From an uncultured Rubrobacteraceae bacterium (GTDB taxonomy: Bacteria; Actinomycetota; Rubrobacteria; Rubrobacterales; Rubrobacteraceae), in assembly GCA_902806085.1 (NCBI GenBank), contig CADCVH010000100.1, positions 1-64,000 of the forward strand: a DNA stretch of 64,000 nucleotides. Reading direction: 5' to 3'. A program made the translations under genes and the position numbers. The notes under the pieces were generated by a model that was given only the letters and a program-made list of their open reading frames with translations, was not told the DNA's origin and did not search any database. Positions 42,281 through 51,558 of the stretch are shown here, piece by piece (position 1 is the stretch's first letter; each line of letters begins with the position of its first letter).

Positions 42281-44242
42281 TTCCCTCCCGTCCAGGAGGG
42301 CAAGGAAGTCCGCGCGCTGCTCGGCGGTGCCGACGACGCTGACGGTGTCGCCGGGCTCTAGCGTGAGGTCCGGGCCGGGGTTGGTGAGGACCTCGTCGCC
42401 GCGGACGAGGGCGACTATGGAGGCGCCGGTCCGCGCCCGCACCCCGAGCTCGCCGATGGCGCGGCCCGCGAGGGCGCAGTTTTTGGGGACCTCCACCCAG
42501 TCGCTCTCTATCATCCTGGAGGCGCGGCGCAGTTGGGCCAGGCCGTCCCCGTCGTCGTCCGCGTCGGAGATCGGGGCGTACATCTCCCGGCGCACCCCGT
42601 CGGAGAAGCGCTGCACCTCGATCGCGCCGAAGCCCTGGTTCATTAGGGCCTGGCGGGCGAGCTCGAGGCCCGCCTCGAGCTCCGGCTGGACCGCCTCGTA
42701 GACGCCGAGCCGGCCGAGGTCCTCCAGTTGCTCCTCGCCGGCGGAGCGGGCCACGATCCTGGCGCGCGGGTTGAGGGCCTTCGTCCGCTCCACCACCAGC
42801 CGCGTCCCGACGGCGTCCGGGGTGGCGAGGACGACCATCCTGGCTTTGCGGATCCCGGCCGCCTCGAGCACGGGTTCGGCCGCCGCGTCGCCGTAGACGA
42901 GCGGTATCCCCTCGTCCCTGGCGGCCTCGACCTTGTTCGGGTCGACGTCCACGACGACGAACGGCTGATCCAGGCGCGCCAGCATCCGGGCCACGAAGCC
43001 CCCGACGCGCCCGAAGCCGACGATCACGACGTGGTCCGCGAGCCCCCCGCCGGGCAGGTCGACCGTCTTGGGCGCGGGCGCCGGGAACCGCGCGCGCCAG
43101 CGGGCGTAGAGCGGGGACGCCGCGCGGGCGGCGAAAGGCGTCAGGGCCATCGTCACGACGGCGGTCGTGAGTGCTATGGAGTAGGTGCTGGAGGATATGA
43201 CGCCCTCGCTCCTTCCCGACCGGGCCAGGAGAAAGGAGAACTCCCCCACCTGGAAAAGCCCCAGGCCAACGGCAAACGGGACGATGTTCACGTACCCGAA
43301 GGCGCGGGCGACGCCCGCGAAGATCAAACCCTTCCCCACAAAGACGGCGAGCACGACGGCGAAAACGACCGGGGCGGAGTCGAGCAGGAAGGCGGGGTCT
43401 ATGAGCATCCCGACGGAGACGAAGAAGAGCATGGCGAACACGTCGCGCAAAGGCCCTATGTCCGCCAGGGCCTGGTGGCTGTAGTCGGACTGGGAGAGGA
43501 CGATGCCGGCGACAAAGGCCCCGAAGGCGAAAGAGAGGCCGAAGACGTAGGTACCGTAGCCGACGCCGAGGCCGGTTGCCACGACGGAGATCAGGAACAG
43601 CTCCCGCGAGCCCAGCCGGGCGACGCGGCCCATCAGCCAGGGGAAGACCCGCGTCCCGAAGAAGGCCATGGCGCCGATAAAGAGGGCGGCTTCGAGCGCC
43701 GCGATGCCGAGAGCGGAGAGCCCCTCGGCCACGTTCCCGAGCTCGGGCAGCAGGATGAGCAGCGGCACCACCGCGAGGTCCTGCACGACGAGCATCCCGA
43801 TGATGACCCGGCTGGACAAGGTACCGAGCACCTCCTGCTCGGTCAGCGTCTTCAGCACGACCGCCGTGGAGGAGATCGAGAGCAGGGCCCCGAACCAGAC
43901 CGCCTCGTGCCACCCGAGCCCGAGCAGGGAGGCCACCCCGTAGCCGAGCGCGATCGTCAGGACCATCTGTATCACCGTCCCGACGAGGGCTATCCTCTTT
44001 ACCGGCGCGAGCGCGCTCAGGGGGAAGTCAAGCCCGATGGTGAAGAGCAAGAGCGCCACCCCGATCTCGGCGAGCAGCTCTATGTCGTGGGCGGAGCTGA
44101 CCGTGGGTCCGCCCGTGTTCGGCCCGACGACCACCCCGGCGAGGATGTAGCCCAGGATGAGGGGCAGGCCCAATTGCCGGGCGATGATGCCGCCGACGAA
44201 GGCGGCGACCATGATGAGCGCGATGTCCCCGGCTATGCCCAC
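42278..44242 (-). CDS. CPA2 cation:proton antiporter with TrkA-N and TrkA-C domains
   Basis: 654 residues. About 12 membrane helices (residues 1-385) include [32 protein letters not shown] and the family's [10 protein letters not shown] and [13 protein letters not shown]. Residues of about 400-520 form a TrkA-N (RCK) domain with [17 protein letters not shown] and [17 protein letters not shown]; residues of about 565-650 form TrkA-C ([20 protein letters not shown]). This is the KefB/YbaL-type design for nucleotide-gated potassium or sodium/proton exchange. It is the next gene after the Mrp operon on the same strand. Confidence 0.92.
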   Translation of the reverse strand: MGIAGDIALIMVAAFVGGIIARQLGLPLILGYILAGVVVGPNTGGPTVSSAHDIELLAEIGVALLLFTIGLDFPLSALAPVKRIALVGTVIQMVLTIALGYGVASLLGLGWHEAVWFGALLSISSTAVVLKTLTEQEVLGTLSSRVIIGMLVVQDLAVVPLLILLPELGNVAEGLSALGIAALEAALFIGAMAFFGTRVFPWLMGRVARLGSRELFLISVVATGLGVGYGTYVFGLSFAFGAFVAGIVLSQSDYSHQALADIGPLRDVFAMLFFVSVGMLIDPAFLLDSAPVVFAVVLAVFVGKGLIFAGVARAFGYVNIVPFAVGLGLFQVGEFSFLLARSGRSEGVISSSTYSIALTTAVVTMALTPFAARAASPLYARWRARFPAPAPKTVDLPGGGLADHVVIVGFGRVGGFVARMLARLDQPFVVVDVDPNKVEAARDEGIPLVYGDAAAEPVLEAAGIRKARMVVLATPDAVGTRLVVERTKALNPRARIVARSAGEEQLEDLGRLGVYEAVQPELEAGLELARQALMNQGFGAIEVQRFSDGVRREMYAPISDADDDGDGLAQLRRASRMIESDWVEVPKNCALAGRAIGELGVRARTGASIVALVRGDEVLTNPGPDLTLEPGDTVSVVGTAEQRADFLALLDGRE

Positions 44243-44314
44243 GCTTTCTCTATACCAGACGAGGACCGCTTTGTTTAGCCCGCAAGCGCGCTATTGCCCG
44301 CGGCAAAAGGCCCG

Positions 44315-44665
44315 TTAGCCTCGGGTGTCCAGCTTCCCGGACTCGTCCACGGGGTCGGGGCTCTGCATCGGCTCTTCCCTCAGGTAGGCCGCGCGGGCGA
44401 TGACGAAGGCGGATATGGGGGTCGTCACGATGAGGAAGGCGGTTATGAGGGCGACGCGGAAGATGACCTGCGGGTCGCCGGTGACGGCCGAGGAGAGGCA
44501 CAGGGAGATCACACCGAGAAAGACCGTCTTGCTCATCGCGTGAAGCTTGGTGTAGGGATCGGGCATCCGGATCGCCCCGTACACCCCGACGGTCATCACG
44601 AAGACGCCGAGTATCACCAGGGCATCGGCCAGGTAAGGGACGACCGTCGAGAAGAGGCCTGCCAC
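44315..44665 (-). CDS. mnhG: Mrp antiporter subunit G
   Basis: 116 residues with three helices. YLADALVILGVFVMTVGVYGAIRMPDPYTKLHAMSKTVFLGVISLCLSSAV is the MnhG/PhaG signature (RMPDxYTRLHA). The GTG start shares one base with the mnhF stop (TAGTG). It is the last gene of the Mrp operon. The C-terminal tail is polar. Confidence 0.92.
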   Translation of the reverse strand: MAGLFSTVVPYLADALVILGVFVMTVGVYGAIRMPDPYTKLHAMSKTVFLGVISLCLSSAVTGDPQVIFRVALITAFLIVTTPISAFVIARAAYLREEPMQSPDPVDESGKLDTRG

Positions 44666-44931
44666 TAGAAGATCCTCCGCTCGCCGTGGTAGCGGGCCAG
44701 CGCGAGCGTCGCCAGGAACGCGAGCAGCGAGAGGACGAGCGCCGCGTCCAGGTAGTAGGGCGAGCGGTTCGCGTCGGCGTAGAGGATCAGCAGGGCCACG
44801 AGTATGAGGGTCGTCATGTCGAGGGCCAGGATGCGGCCCGCCGTCGAGCGCAACCGGATGACGGCCGCCACGCCCACCACGAGCAAGACGGTCATCCACG
44901 CGAACGCCAGGTAGAAGACTACTTCGTGCAA
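44665..44931 (-). CDS. mnhF: Mrp antiporter subunit F
   Basis: 88 residues with three helices. VFYLAFAWMTVLLVVGVAAVIRL, then GRILALDMTTLILVALLILYA, then YLDAALVLSLLAFLATLALARY is the MnhF pattern (R..D.....N/T.). TTG start after GGAGG with good spacing. Confidence 0.9.
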   Translation of the reverse strand: MHEVVFYLAFAWMTVLLVVGVAAVIRLRSTAGRILALDMTTLILVALLILYADANRSPYYLDAALVLSLLAFLATLALARYHGERRIF

Positions 44932-44950
44932 CGAAACCTCCGATCGGCCC

Positions 44951-45445
44951 TCACGGGAACACCCTTCTCTGGTAGCGGCGGTAGAAATCTTGCTGCTCGC
45001 GACGGAACGCCTCGGGGGCGCCCGCGTCTATGACGTGGATCAGGACGACCCCCCGCTCCCGGTCCACGTCCACGAAGAACGTGCCTGGCGTAAGCCCCGT
45101 GACCACGGCCCATACGGCGACCCCGGTCGGTGTCCTCTCCCCTATGGGAACCTCGACGATGCCGGGGCTCTTCAGTGACCGCAGATGCAGCGTCACCAGC
45201 GTCACCTCCCAGGTCCCGACTATTACCTCCAAAAAGACCGCGAAGGAGAAGGGGACGAAGGCCGCCACACGCCGCAGAAAGGAAGGCCCCCCCCCAGGCC
45301 CGGCCTCGAAGACGAACCGCCGGGAAACGAAGACCAGCGCCGCCGAGAGCCCGGCCCCGAAGAGGAGGTCCAGGGGATGGAAGCTCCCCAGCGCCAGCGC
45401 GTACGCGAGCGTCAGGCCGACGATCGCCACCACGTACCGCGTCAT
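44951..45445 (-). CDS. mnhE: Mrp antiporter subunit E
   Basis: 164 residues. Two or three N-terminal helices (YVVAIVGLTLAYALALGSFHPLDLLFGAGLSAALV), then FLRRVAAFVPFSFAVFLEVIVGTWEVTLVTL and the soluble SPGIVEVPIGERTPTGVAVWAVVTGLTPGTFFVDVDRE, the MnhE signature. The ATG overlaps the mnhD stop by four bases. Confidence 0.92.
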   Translation of the reverse strand: MTRYVVAIVGLTLAYALALGSFHPLDLLFGAGLSAALVFVSRRFVFEAGPGGGPSFLRRVAAFVPFSFAVFLEVIVGTWEVTLVTLHLRSLKSPGIVEVPIGERTPTGVAVWAVVTGLTPGTFFVDVDRERGVVLIHVIDAGAPEAFRREQQDFYRRYQRRVFP

Positions 45446-46839
45446 CCGCCCGCCCCCGTCAGTACCTCCGCCGCCGCCCCGCTCAGGTAGATCAGCGGCT
45501 CGGGCCAGAGGCCCAGCGCGAGCAGGAGGCCCGCCAGGGAGAGGACGACCAGGCGCGCCGCCAGGGGGCCGGGTTTCTCCCCCTCCCGCGGGGCGAGGAA
45601 GCGGCGCTGGTAGACCTGAAACGAGTACAGAAAGGAGAGGGCGCTGCCCACGAAGATTAGGACGACGAGGAGGGCGACCGTCACCGCGGAGTCCTCGGCG
45701 ATGGCCGCCTTGAAGACCGCTATCTTGCCCACAAAGCCCGCGGCCGGGGGGACGCCGGCGATAGAGAAGGCCCCGACGGCGAAGGCCGCCCCGACGAACG
45801 GGCCGCGAAGGCCCGCGGCGAGAAATACGACGCCCTTGTTCAGGGAGTTGACCACGGAGTAGAGGACGGCGGCCGTAAAGCCGAGCGGCCCGCCCACGCC
45901 GAGGGCGAGGAGGATGTAGCCGACCTGGCCTATCGCGGAGTAGGCCATCACCTCGGAGGTGTCGCGGCGCGAGATCGCCTGCAGGGCGCCGTAGACGATA
46001 CTCGCCGTCCCGAGCACCATCACCGCGGCCGACCCGTACGCGAGCTCCCGCGGCAGGATGCCCCCGCCGAAGCGCAGCAGCCCGTAGCCCCCGATGTTCG
46101 CTAAAGCGCCCGACAGGATCGCGGCCACCGGCGGGTGGCTCCCGACGTAGACCGCGGGCAACCAGAAGTGGAACGGGAAGAGCCCCAGCTTCAGGCAGAA
46201 GGCGGCGAAGATCACGGCCGCCACCACTATCACGGATCTCGGGTCCAGCGAGTCCGTCCGGGAGGCGATGGTCGCCATGTCCAGGCTCCCCGTGATGCTG
46301 TAGAGCGCCGCTATCCCGATAAGAAAAACCACGGACCCGAGCAGGTTGACGACGGCGAAGATGAAGGCCGCCCGCACCTGGTAGTCCTCCTCCCTGTAGC
46401 CCGCCAACACGAACGAGGCGGTCATGGAGATCTCGAAAAAGACGTAGAAGTTGAAGGCGTCCCCCGTCAAAAAAAGCCCGGTCAGGCCCGCGGCCACGAG
46501 CAGCACCAGCGGCGGGAAGGCCCGCCAGCGCACCCCGAGCGCCACCTCGTAGAGCATGGAGGCGAGGATCACCGTCACCGATACGGCGGCGAACGTGACC
46601 CCCAGGGCGTCGGCGCGCAGCGAGATGCCGACCCCCTCGGGCCACCCGCCGGCCACGGTCTCCACCGTCCCCTCCCGCAGCACCACGAGCGTCAGCCAGA
46701 CGAGGGAGGCCAGGCTCGCTGCCAGGCCCGCCGCCCCCACCAGCCCGACCCACCGCTTGCGGCCGTCTACGAAGGCCAGAAGGGCGGCGAGCACCCAGGG
46801 GATCCCGGCCGGCAGCACGATGAGTACCCCGTCCCTCAT
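45442..46839 (-). CDS. mnhD: Mrp antiporter subunit D
   Basis: 465 residues, about 14 helices, homologous to the proton-pumping subunits of complex I. FVFFEISMTASFVLAGYREEDYQVRAAFIFAVVNLLGSVVFLIGIAALY carries the conserved Glu region, and LKLGLFPFHFWLPAVYVGSHPPVAAILSGALANIGGYGLLRFG carries the conserved Lys and His. Overlaps its neighbours on both sides by four bases. Confidence 0.94.
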   Translation of the reverse strand: MRDGVLIVLPAGIPWVLAALLAFVDGRKRWVGLVGAAGLAASLASLVWLTLVVLREGTVETVAGGWPEGVGISLRADALGVTFAAVSVTVILASMLYEVALGVRWRAFPPLVLLVAAGLTGLFLTGDAFNFYVFFEISMTASFVLAGYREEDYQVRAAFIFAVVNLLGSVVFLIGIAALYSITGSLDMATIASRTDSLDPRSVIVVAAVIFAAFCLKLGLFPFHFWLPAVYVGSHPPVAAILSGALANIGGYGLLRFGGGILPRELAYGSAAVMVLGTASIVYGALQAISRRDTSEVMAYSAIGQVGYILLALGVGGPLGFTAAVLYSVVNSLNKGVVFLAAGLRGPFVGAAFAVGAFSIAGVPPAAGFVGKIAVFKAAIAEDSAVTVALLVVLIFVGSALSFLYSFQVYQRRFLAPREGEKPGPLAARLVVLSLAGLLLALGLWPEPLIYLSGAAAEVLTGAGG

Positions 46840-47255
46840 CGCGGCCCGTCCCCCGGGTCCTGCTCCTCCACCGGGATCTCTTCGCGTTCTGGGTCGTCGG
46901 TGCGCTCAAGGGCCTCGGCCTCGCGCATCTCGGCGGCGGCGATCTCCTCGAGGTCTATGGTGCCGTGCGTGGCGTAGAGCCGGTAGACCATGGCGAGCAG
47001 GAGTGCGGCGACGCCGAAGCCTATGACGAGCGCGGTCAGGGCCATCGCCTGGACCAGCGGATCGCTGGCCCCCTCGTCCTCGAGGGGCAGTATCGGGGCC
47101 GCCCCGCGCGTCAGGCCCGCGGAGATTATGAACAGGACGGCCGAGTTGGAGACCAGGATGATCCCGACGACGACCCGCGTGAGGTCCCGCTGCAAGAGCA
47201 GGAAGGTCCCCGAGGCGAAGACTACCGCTACGACGAGCGCGGCGTAGACGGCCAC
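46836..47255 (-). CDS. mnhC: Mrp antiporter subunit C
   Basis: 139 residues, NuoK-like, three helices: VYAALVVAVVFASGTFLLLQRDLTRVVVGIILVSNSAVLFIISAGL and DPLVQAMALTALVIGFGVAALLLAMVYRLY. A polar acidic tail of about 35 residues is longer than usual. The GTG start shares one base with the mnhA stop. Confidence 0.92.
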   Translation of the reverse strand: MAVYAALVVAVVFASGTFLLLQRDLTRVVVGIILVSNSAVLFIISAGLTRGAAPILPLEDEGASDPLVQAMALTALVIGFGVAALLLAMVYRLYATHGTIDLEEIAAAEMREAEALERTDDPEREEIPVEEQDPGDGPR

Positions 47256-50041
47256 TACGCTTCGCCCTCCCGCGGCAGCGTCTCGGGGTCGGCGGCCTCC
47301 CTCTGGGAGATGGACCGGGCAAAGTAGGAGACCAGGCCGACCGCGAAGCCGAAGACGAGGAGGAAGATCCCGAAGTCGAAAAGGACCGCCGTCATCACCT
47401 CGATGGTGCCGATGTGGAGGGGCTCCGTGCCCGCCCGCGGGAAGTGGGTCAAGACGGGCTCCCCGAGGAGGAGCGGCGCCGCCGCGACGCCCAGGGTGAC
47501 GAGGAGCCCGGCGAACGAGACCGCCGCGGCGTGCCGAACGGCCGGTATGCCCCTGGTGGCCTCGTGGCCGAAGGCCATGTACCGCAGCACGATGCCCAGG
47601 GCGGCGATCACCCCGGCGGAGAAGCCGTCCCCCGTCTGGACGAAGCCCTTGACGAGGACGGCCGCGGCGATGACGAACGTGGGCAGGTAGAGCAGGCGCG
47701 CTATCCCCCGCGTCACGCCCCGCGACGCGGGTTGGTGGACCCCGGTCGCCTCCTTGGCGGGGCTCGTCCCGATCAGGGTCCCCACACCCAGAAGGACGAG
47801 GGAGACGACCGTGATCTCGCCCAAAGTGTCCAGCCCGCGGAAGTCCGCGAGCGTGGCCGTGACGACGTTCTTGGCGTGGGCGTCGGGGGTTAGCCTGATG
47901 TGCTCTTCGGCGACGCTCGACCCCGCGGGCGGCTGCGAAAGCGCCCCCCAGACCACGACGAACGCGAACGCCCCCGCGGCCACGGAGACGAAGACCTTGC
48001 GCGCCAGCCCGGGCGAGGGCAGCCGGGCCTGGCGGTGCAGGATGCGGTAAGGGATGAGCCTCAGGGTGGAGATGAGCAGCAGCGTGAGCATCGTCTCGAC
48101 GAGCACGGCCACGAGCACCACGTTGGGCGCCCCGTAGAAGGCGTAGACCACCGCCAGCACGAAGCCAGAGCCCGAGAGCACCAGCGCCAGCGTCACGTGC
48201 CGCCGCACGAACGCCGTCGTGACCGAGGCCACCGCAACCGCGAGCATCGCCAGCATCAGCGGGGCATCGTCGGCCCGGAACCCGCCCACCCGGTACACCC
48301 CGCCTATGGGCGTCGCCAGCACGCTGGCCCCCACCAGCACCGCCGTCGGCACCAGCACGAACGAGATGCGCCCCCTGAGGTTCTGGATCTCCAACCGGTG
48401 CACCCCGTCGGACACGACGTTGAGCCCGTGCACCACCATCCGGTACAGCCGCTCGGGCCCCGCCGCCTTGCCGAGCCTGCTCGCGCCGAGCGCGGCCGGC
48501 GACCAGACCGGCCGCGAGACGATGAGCACCGCGCCCAGGACGTAGGCCCCAAGCGCCATCAAATACTCGGGAAGAACCTCGGCGTGGTACGAAGCGTCCA
48601 GCGGCGTCGAGCCCCCGAACGAGGCCCGACCGGCGGCCTCGGCCAAACCCTCGAACGGCCCGGTGAGGAAACCGCCGATCAGCCCGATGGCCCCGAGCGC
48701 CGCGACCGGCCAGACGAGCAGCCAGGAGACTTCCCGCGGCGCGGCGCCGCGTTCTCCGAGAAAGAGGCCGGCCCAAAAACGCCAGGTGTAGGCGAGCGTC
48801 GTGGCCGCGGCCACCACGGTGATGACGACGAAGAGCGGTCCCCTCTCGAGCGCGGCGGCGAAGAAGAACTCGTCGGCGAAGAAGCCGACCGTCAGGGGGA
48901 GCGCGGTGAGGGTGGCCGCCGCGAGCCCGCTCGCCACGGCGAGCAGCGGCATGGGCTTTCGCAACCCCCCGAGCCGGCTCAGGCGGTTCTCGCCCGTCGC
49001 CTCCGTGACGGTGCCGGCTGTCAGGAAGAGGGCGCTCTTGGCGATGGCGTGCGCGATCACGTAGAACGCCGCCCCGCCCGCGCCGTAGGGGCCTCCGAGG
49101 CCGTACATCGTCACCACGAGCCCGTACTGGGCAATGGTCGAGTAGGCGAGCAGTTGCTTCAAGACGTCCCGCGTCAGGGCCAGCACGCCGCCGACCGCCA
49201 TCGAGAGGATGCCGACGACGAGGAGGGCGTCCAGCAGGAACTCGCTCTTCAGGAGGAGGGGGTAGACCCGACCTATCAGGAGAACCCCCGCGGCCACCAT
49301 CGCCGCCGAGTGCAGGTACGCCGAGACCGGCGTGGGGGCGGCCATCGCGCGCGGCAGCCAGAAGTGCAGGGGCACCTGGGCGCTCTTGGCGAGCCCGGCG
49401 ACCGCGATGAGCCCGCCCGCGGTGTTCAGCAGCGGCCCGGGTCCGACCAGGCCCGCCAGTTCCGGGACGGAGAACGTCCCGTGGGCAGCGTAGAGCAGGA
49501 GCGCCCCGATCAGGAGCAGCACCGCCGTTATCCCGGTGACGAGCAGGGCCATCAGGGCCGAGGCCCGGGAGCCCGCGTCGTGACGGTCGAAGCCGATCAG
49601 GTAGTAGGAGGCGATGGCCGTCAGGTCCCAGAAGACGAAGATCAATACGAGGTCCTGCGCCATAGCGAGCCCGACCATCGAGCCCATGAACAGGAGGATA
49701 AAGAAGTAGAAGCTCGTGCCGTCTGAGTCCGGCCGGCCCCCGTGCTCCAGGTGCAGCGGCAGGTAGCGCGAGGAGTAGACGAGCACGACGAACCCTACAC
49801 CGGTCGCCAGCAGCGCGTAGAGCGCCGCGAGCCCATCGAGCTCCAGGTGCAGCCGCAGGTCCCAGCTCGGCGCCCACGCCACGTCCACGGCACCCCCGCC
49901 GGAGAGCCAGCCCCACAGCGTCGCCCCGAAGGCGAGCGCCGCGAACGCCGCCCCGGCCGGCCCCGCGACCGCCGGCCTCGCCACCCCAAAGAGCGCCGCG
50001 GCCGGCGCCGCCATCAGGGCCAGCGCAAGCGGCAGCAGCAC
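47255..50041 (-). CDS. mnhA: Mrp antiporter subunits A and B, fused
   Basis: 928 residues. Residues of about 1-770 are MnhA (NuoL-like plus NuoJ-like C-terminal part): FWDLTAIASYYLIGFDRHDAGSRASALMALLVTG, AKSAQVPLHFWLPRAMAAPTPVSAYLHSAAMVAAGVLLI, LAYSTIAQYGLVVTMYGLGG. Residues of about 775-915 are MnhB: LPTFVIAAAVLVKGFVQTGDGFSAGVIAALGIVLRYMAFG and FDFGIFLLVFGFAVGLV. A-B fusions are known in Mrp systems. GTG start; the ribosome site is weak. First gene of the operon, exchanging Na+ (or K+) for protons. Confidence 0.94.
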   Translation of the reverse strand: MLLPLALALMAAPAAALFGVARPAVAGPAGAAFAALAFGATLWGWLSGGGAVDVAWAPSWDLRLHLELDGLAALYALLATGVGFVVLVYSSRYLPLHLEHGGRPDSDGTSFYFFILLFMGSMVGLAMAQDLVLIFVFWDLTAIASYYLIGFDRHDAGSRASALMALLVTGITAVLLLIGALLLYAAHGTFSVPELAGLVGPGPLLNTAGGLIAVAGLAKSAQVPLHFWLPRAMAAPTPVSAYLHSAAMVAAGVLLIGRVYPLLLKSEFLLDALLVVGILSMAVGGVLALTRDVLKQLLAYSTIAQYGLVVTMYGLGGPYGAGGAAFYVIAHAIAKSALFLTAGTVTEATGENRLSRLGGLRKPMPLLAVASGLAAATLTALPLTVGFFADEFFFAAALERGPLFVVITVVAAATTLAYTWRFWAGLFLGERGAAPREVSWLLVWPVAALGAIGLIGGFLTGPFEGLAEAAGRASFGGSTPLDASYHAEVLPEYLMALGAYVLGAVLIVSRPVWSPAALGASRLGKAAGPERLYRMVVHGLNVVSDGVHRLEIQNLRGRISFVLVPTAVLVGASVLATPIGGVYRVGGFRADDAPLMLAMLAVAVASVTTAFVRRHVTLALVLSGSGFVLAVVYAFYGAPNVVLVAVLVETMLTLLLISTLRLIPYRILHRQARLPSPGLARKVFVSVAAGAFAFVVVWGALSQPPAGSSVAEEHIRLTPDAHAKNVVTATLADFRGLDTLGEITVVSLVLLGVGTLIGTSPAKEATGVHQPASRGVTRGIARLLYLPTFVIAAAVLVKGFVQTGDGFSAGVIAALGIVLRYMAFGHEATRGIPAVRHAAAVSFAGLLVTLGVAAAPLLLGEPVLTHFPRAGTEPLHIGTIEVMTAVLFDFGIFLLVFGFAVGLVSYFARSISQREAADPETLPREGEA

Positions 50042-50116
50042 GGCGGGCGCGCTCAGCGCTGTCCTTCCGGCTGGGCTGGGGAGTGCCGTCCGACGGACAG
50101 ATTTACACGGAAGATC

Positions 50117-50145
50117 CTTATAAGAGAGATGGACCCGCTCTCCAA
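50117..50145 (-). promoter_or_regulatory. Promoter of the Mrp operon
   Basis: On the minus strand, TTGGAG (50145-50140) and TATAAG (50122-50117) are spaced by exactly 17 bp. The predicted start near 50110 leaves about 70 bases before the mnhA GTG. Both hexamers stand out in this GC-rich DNA. Confidence 0.65.
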
Positions 50146-50212
50146 GTCGCCGACCTAAGGACCGCCTGCGGGCGAGCCCGACCCAGAATATACCCTGTCG
50201 GAAAGGCCCCGC

Positions 50213-50689
50213 CTACAGGGCCAGGATCTCTGCCCGCACCTCTCCGTCGTCCATCCGCAGCAACGCGAACGTGTGCTCCGGCGCCCGTCGCCTGTCCGTC
50301 GGGCTGCCGGGGTTGAGCAGCAAAAGTCCGTCCTCGTCCTCCAACCACGGAATGTGCGAGTGCCCGAACACGACGGCCCTGGCCCCCGGAAACCGCCGTG
50401 CCATCCTGCTCCGGCGCCCCTTCTTCGGCCCCGCATCGTGGATCATGGCGACGCCGACGCCCCCGGCCTCGAACTCCAGCGTCTCCGGCAACCGCACGTC
50501 CCACCCGTCCACGTTCCCCTTCACGGCCCGCACCGGCGCGTACGATTCCAGCTCGTAGAGCACGTCCTCGACCAGAAGGTCCCCGGCGTGCAGGATCAGG
50601 TCTGCCGCTTCGAGGTGCGGCGTCAGCCCGTCGGGCAGCCCCTTGGCCCGGCGGGGAATGTGCGTATCGGCTAGAACTACGACGAGCAA
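50213..50689 (-). CDS. YfcE/MJ0936-type metallophosphoesterase
   Basis: 158 residues. VVVLADTHIPRRAKGLP, LILHAGDLL, AVKGNVDGWD, AMIHDAGPKKG and VFGHSHIPWLEDEDGLLLLNPGSPTDRR give the metal-binding set of the small phosphodiesterase family. Members hydrolyse generic phosphodiesters in vitro; the natural substrate is unknown. It is downstream of the SDR gene on the same strand with an eight-base gap. Confidence 0.9.
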   Translation of the reverse strand: MLVVVLADTHIPRRAKGLPDGLTPHLEAADLILHAGDLLVEDVLYELESYAPVRAVKGNVDGWDVRLPETLEFEAGGVGVAMIHDAGPKKGRRSRMARRFPGARAVVFGHSHIPWLEDEDGLLLLNPGSPTDRRRAPEHTFALLRMDDGEVRAEILAL

Positions 50690-50697
50690 TTAGTGGC

Positions 50698-51498
50698 TCA
50701 CGCCGCCGTCCAGCCGCCGTCCACGGTGAGCACGGTCCCCGTGACGAAGCTGGAGGCCCTGGAGGCGAGAAAGACGGCAGGGCCGACGATCTCCCACACC
50801 TCCCCGAACCGCCCTTGCGGGACGCGTCCGACGACGTCTTCGTACCACGCCTCGTCTTCCATGATCTGGCGCACGAGCGGCGTCGTGAAGTACGCCGGCG
50901 CGAGCGCGTTGACCCGGACGCCGTGCCGGGCGAACTCGAGCGCGAGCACTTTGGTCAGCTGCACCACGGCCCCCTTGCTCGAAGCGTACGCCGCCTGGCG
51001 TTCCATGGCGACGAGCCCGAAGATGGAGGCCATGTTGATGATCCTGCCCCGCCCGTTCGGGACCATGAGCCCGCCAAAGGCCTTGGCGCACTGGAACAGC
51101 CCCCGGATGTTCACGTCGAGCACCTCGGAGAACTCTTCCGGCTCCAGCTCCAACACCGGCTTCCTGCGGTTGATGCCTGGCACGTTCACCGCCACGTCTA
51201 CCGCACCCGGGCGCGACCCGACCTCCTCGGCGGCGGCCCGCACGCCCTCCCAGTCCCGCACGTCCACCCGCACCGCGTAACCCTCGCGCCCAAGCGCCGA
51301 GACGTCTTCCGCCGTCTTCCGGGCGCCTTCGAGGTCGATGTCCAGGCAGGCGACGTCCGCGCCGAAGTGGGCGAACCCGAGGGCGATGGCCTTCCCCAGG
51401 CCCGATGCCGCCCCCGTCACGATGGCCTTCTGGCCGTCGAGGCGGAAGATCCCCGCCATGTCCCCCGGCAACCCGGCAGCCCTAGCGTCCTCAGCCAT
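50698..51498 (-). CDS. SDR-family oxidoreductase
   Basis: About 266 residues. FRLDGQKAIVTGAASGLGKAIALGFAHFGADVACLDID (cofactor loop; the Asp after the second strand favours NAD), INMASIFG (Ser), AAYASSKGAVVQLTKVLALEFA (Tyr-Lys) and VTGTVLTVDGGWTAA match classical SDR enzymes of the gluconate 5-dehydrogenase/KduD group. The substrate cannot be assigned. The N-terminal start is uncertain; ATG 51498 lies right behind GGTGGAG, and starts up to 51531 are open. Confidence 0.87.
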   Translation of the reverse strand: MAEDARAAGLPGDMAGIFRLDGQKAIVTGAASGLGKAIALGFAHFGADVACLDIDLEGARKTAEDVSALGREGYAVRVDVRDWEGVRAAAEEVGSRPGAVDVAVNVPGINRRKPVLELEPEEFSEVLDVNIRGLFQCAKAFGGLMVPNGRGRIINMASIFGLVAMERQAAYASSKGAVVQLTKVLALEFARHGVRVNALAPAYFTTPLVRQIMEDEAWYEDVVGRVPQGRFGEVWEIVGPAVFLASRASSFVTGTVLTVDGGWTAA

Positions 51499-51558
51499 CT
51501 CCACCCACCCCCGTAGCCGAACCCGTCCCAAGAACCCTATTGCCAGCCGCGACCCCGG

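Noticed and set aside
46836-49916. Long open frame of more than 1000 codons overlapping the Mrp genes
   Set aside because: Only its last 139 codons are mnhC; the rest is a GC-driven shadow of mnhA in another frame.
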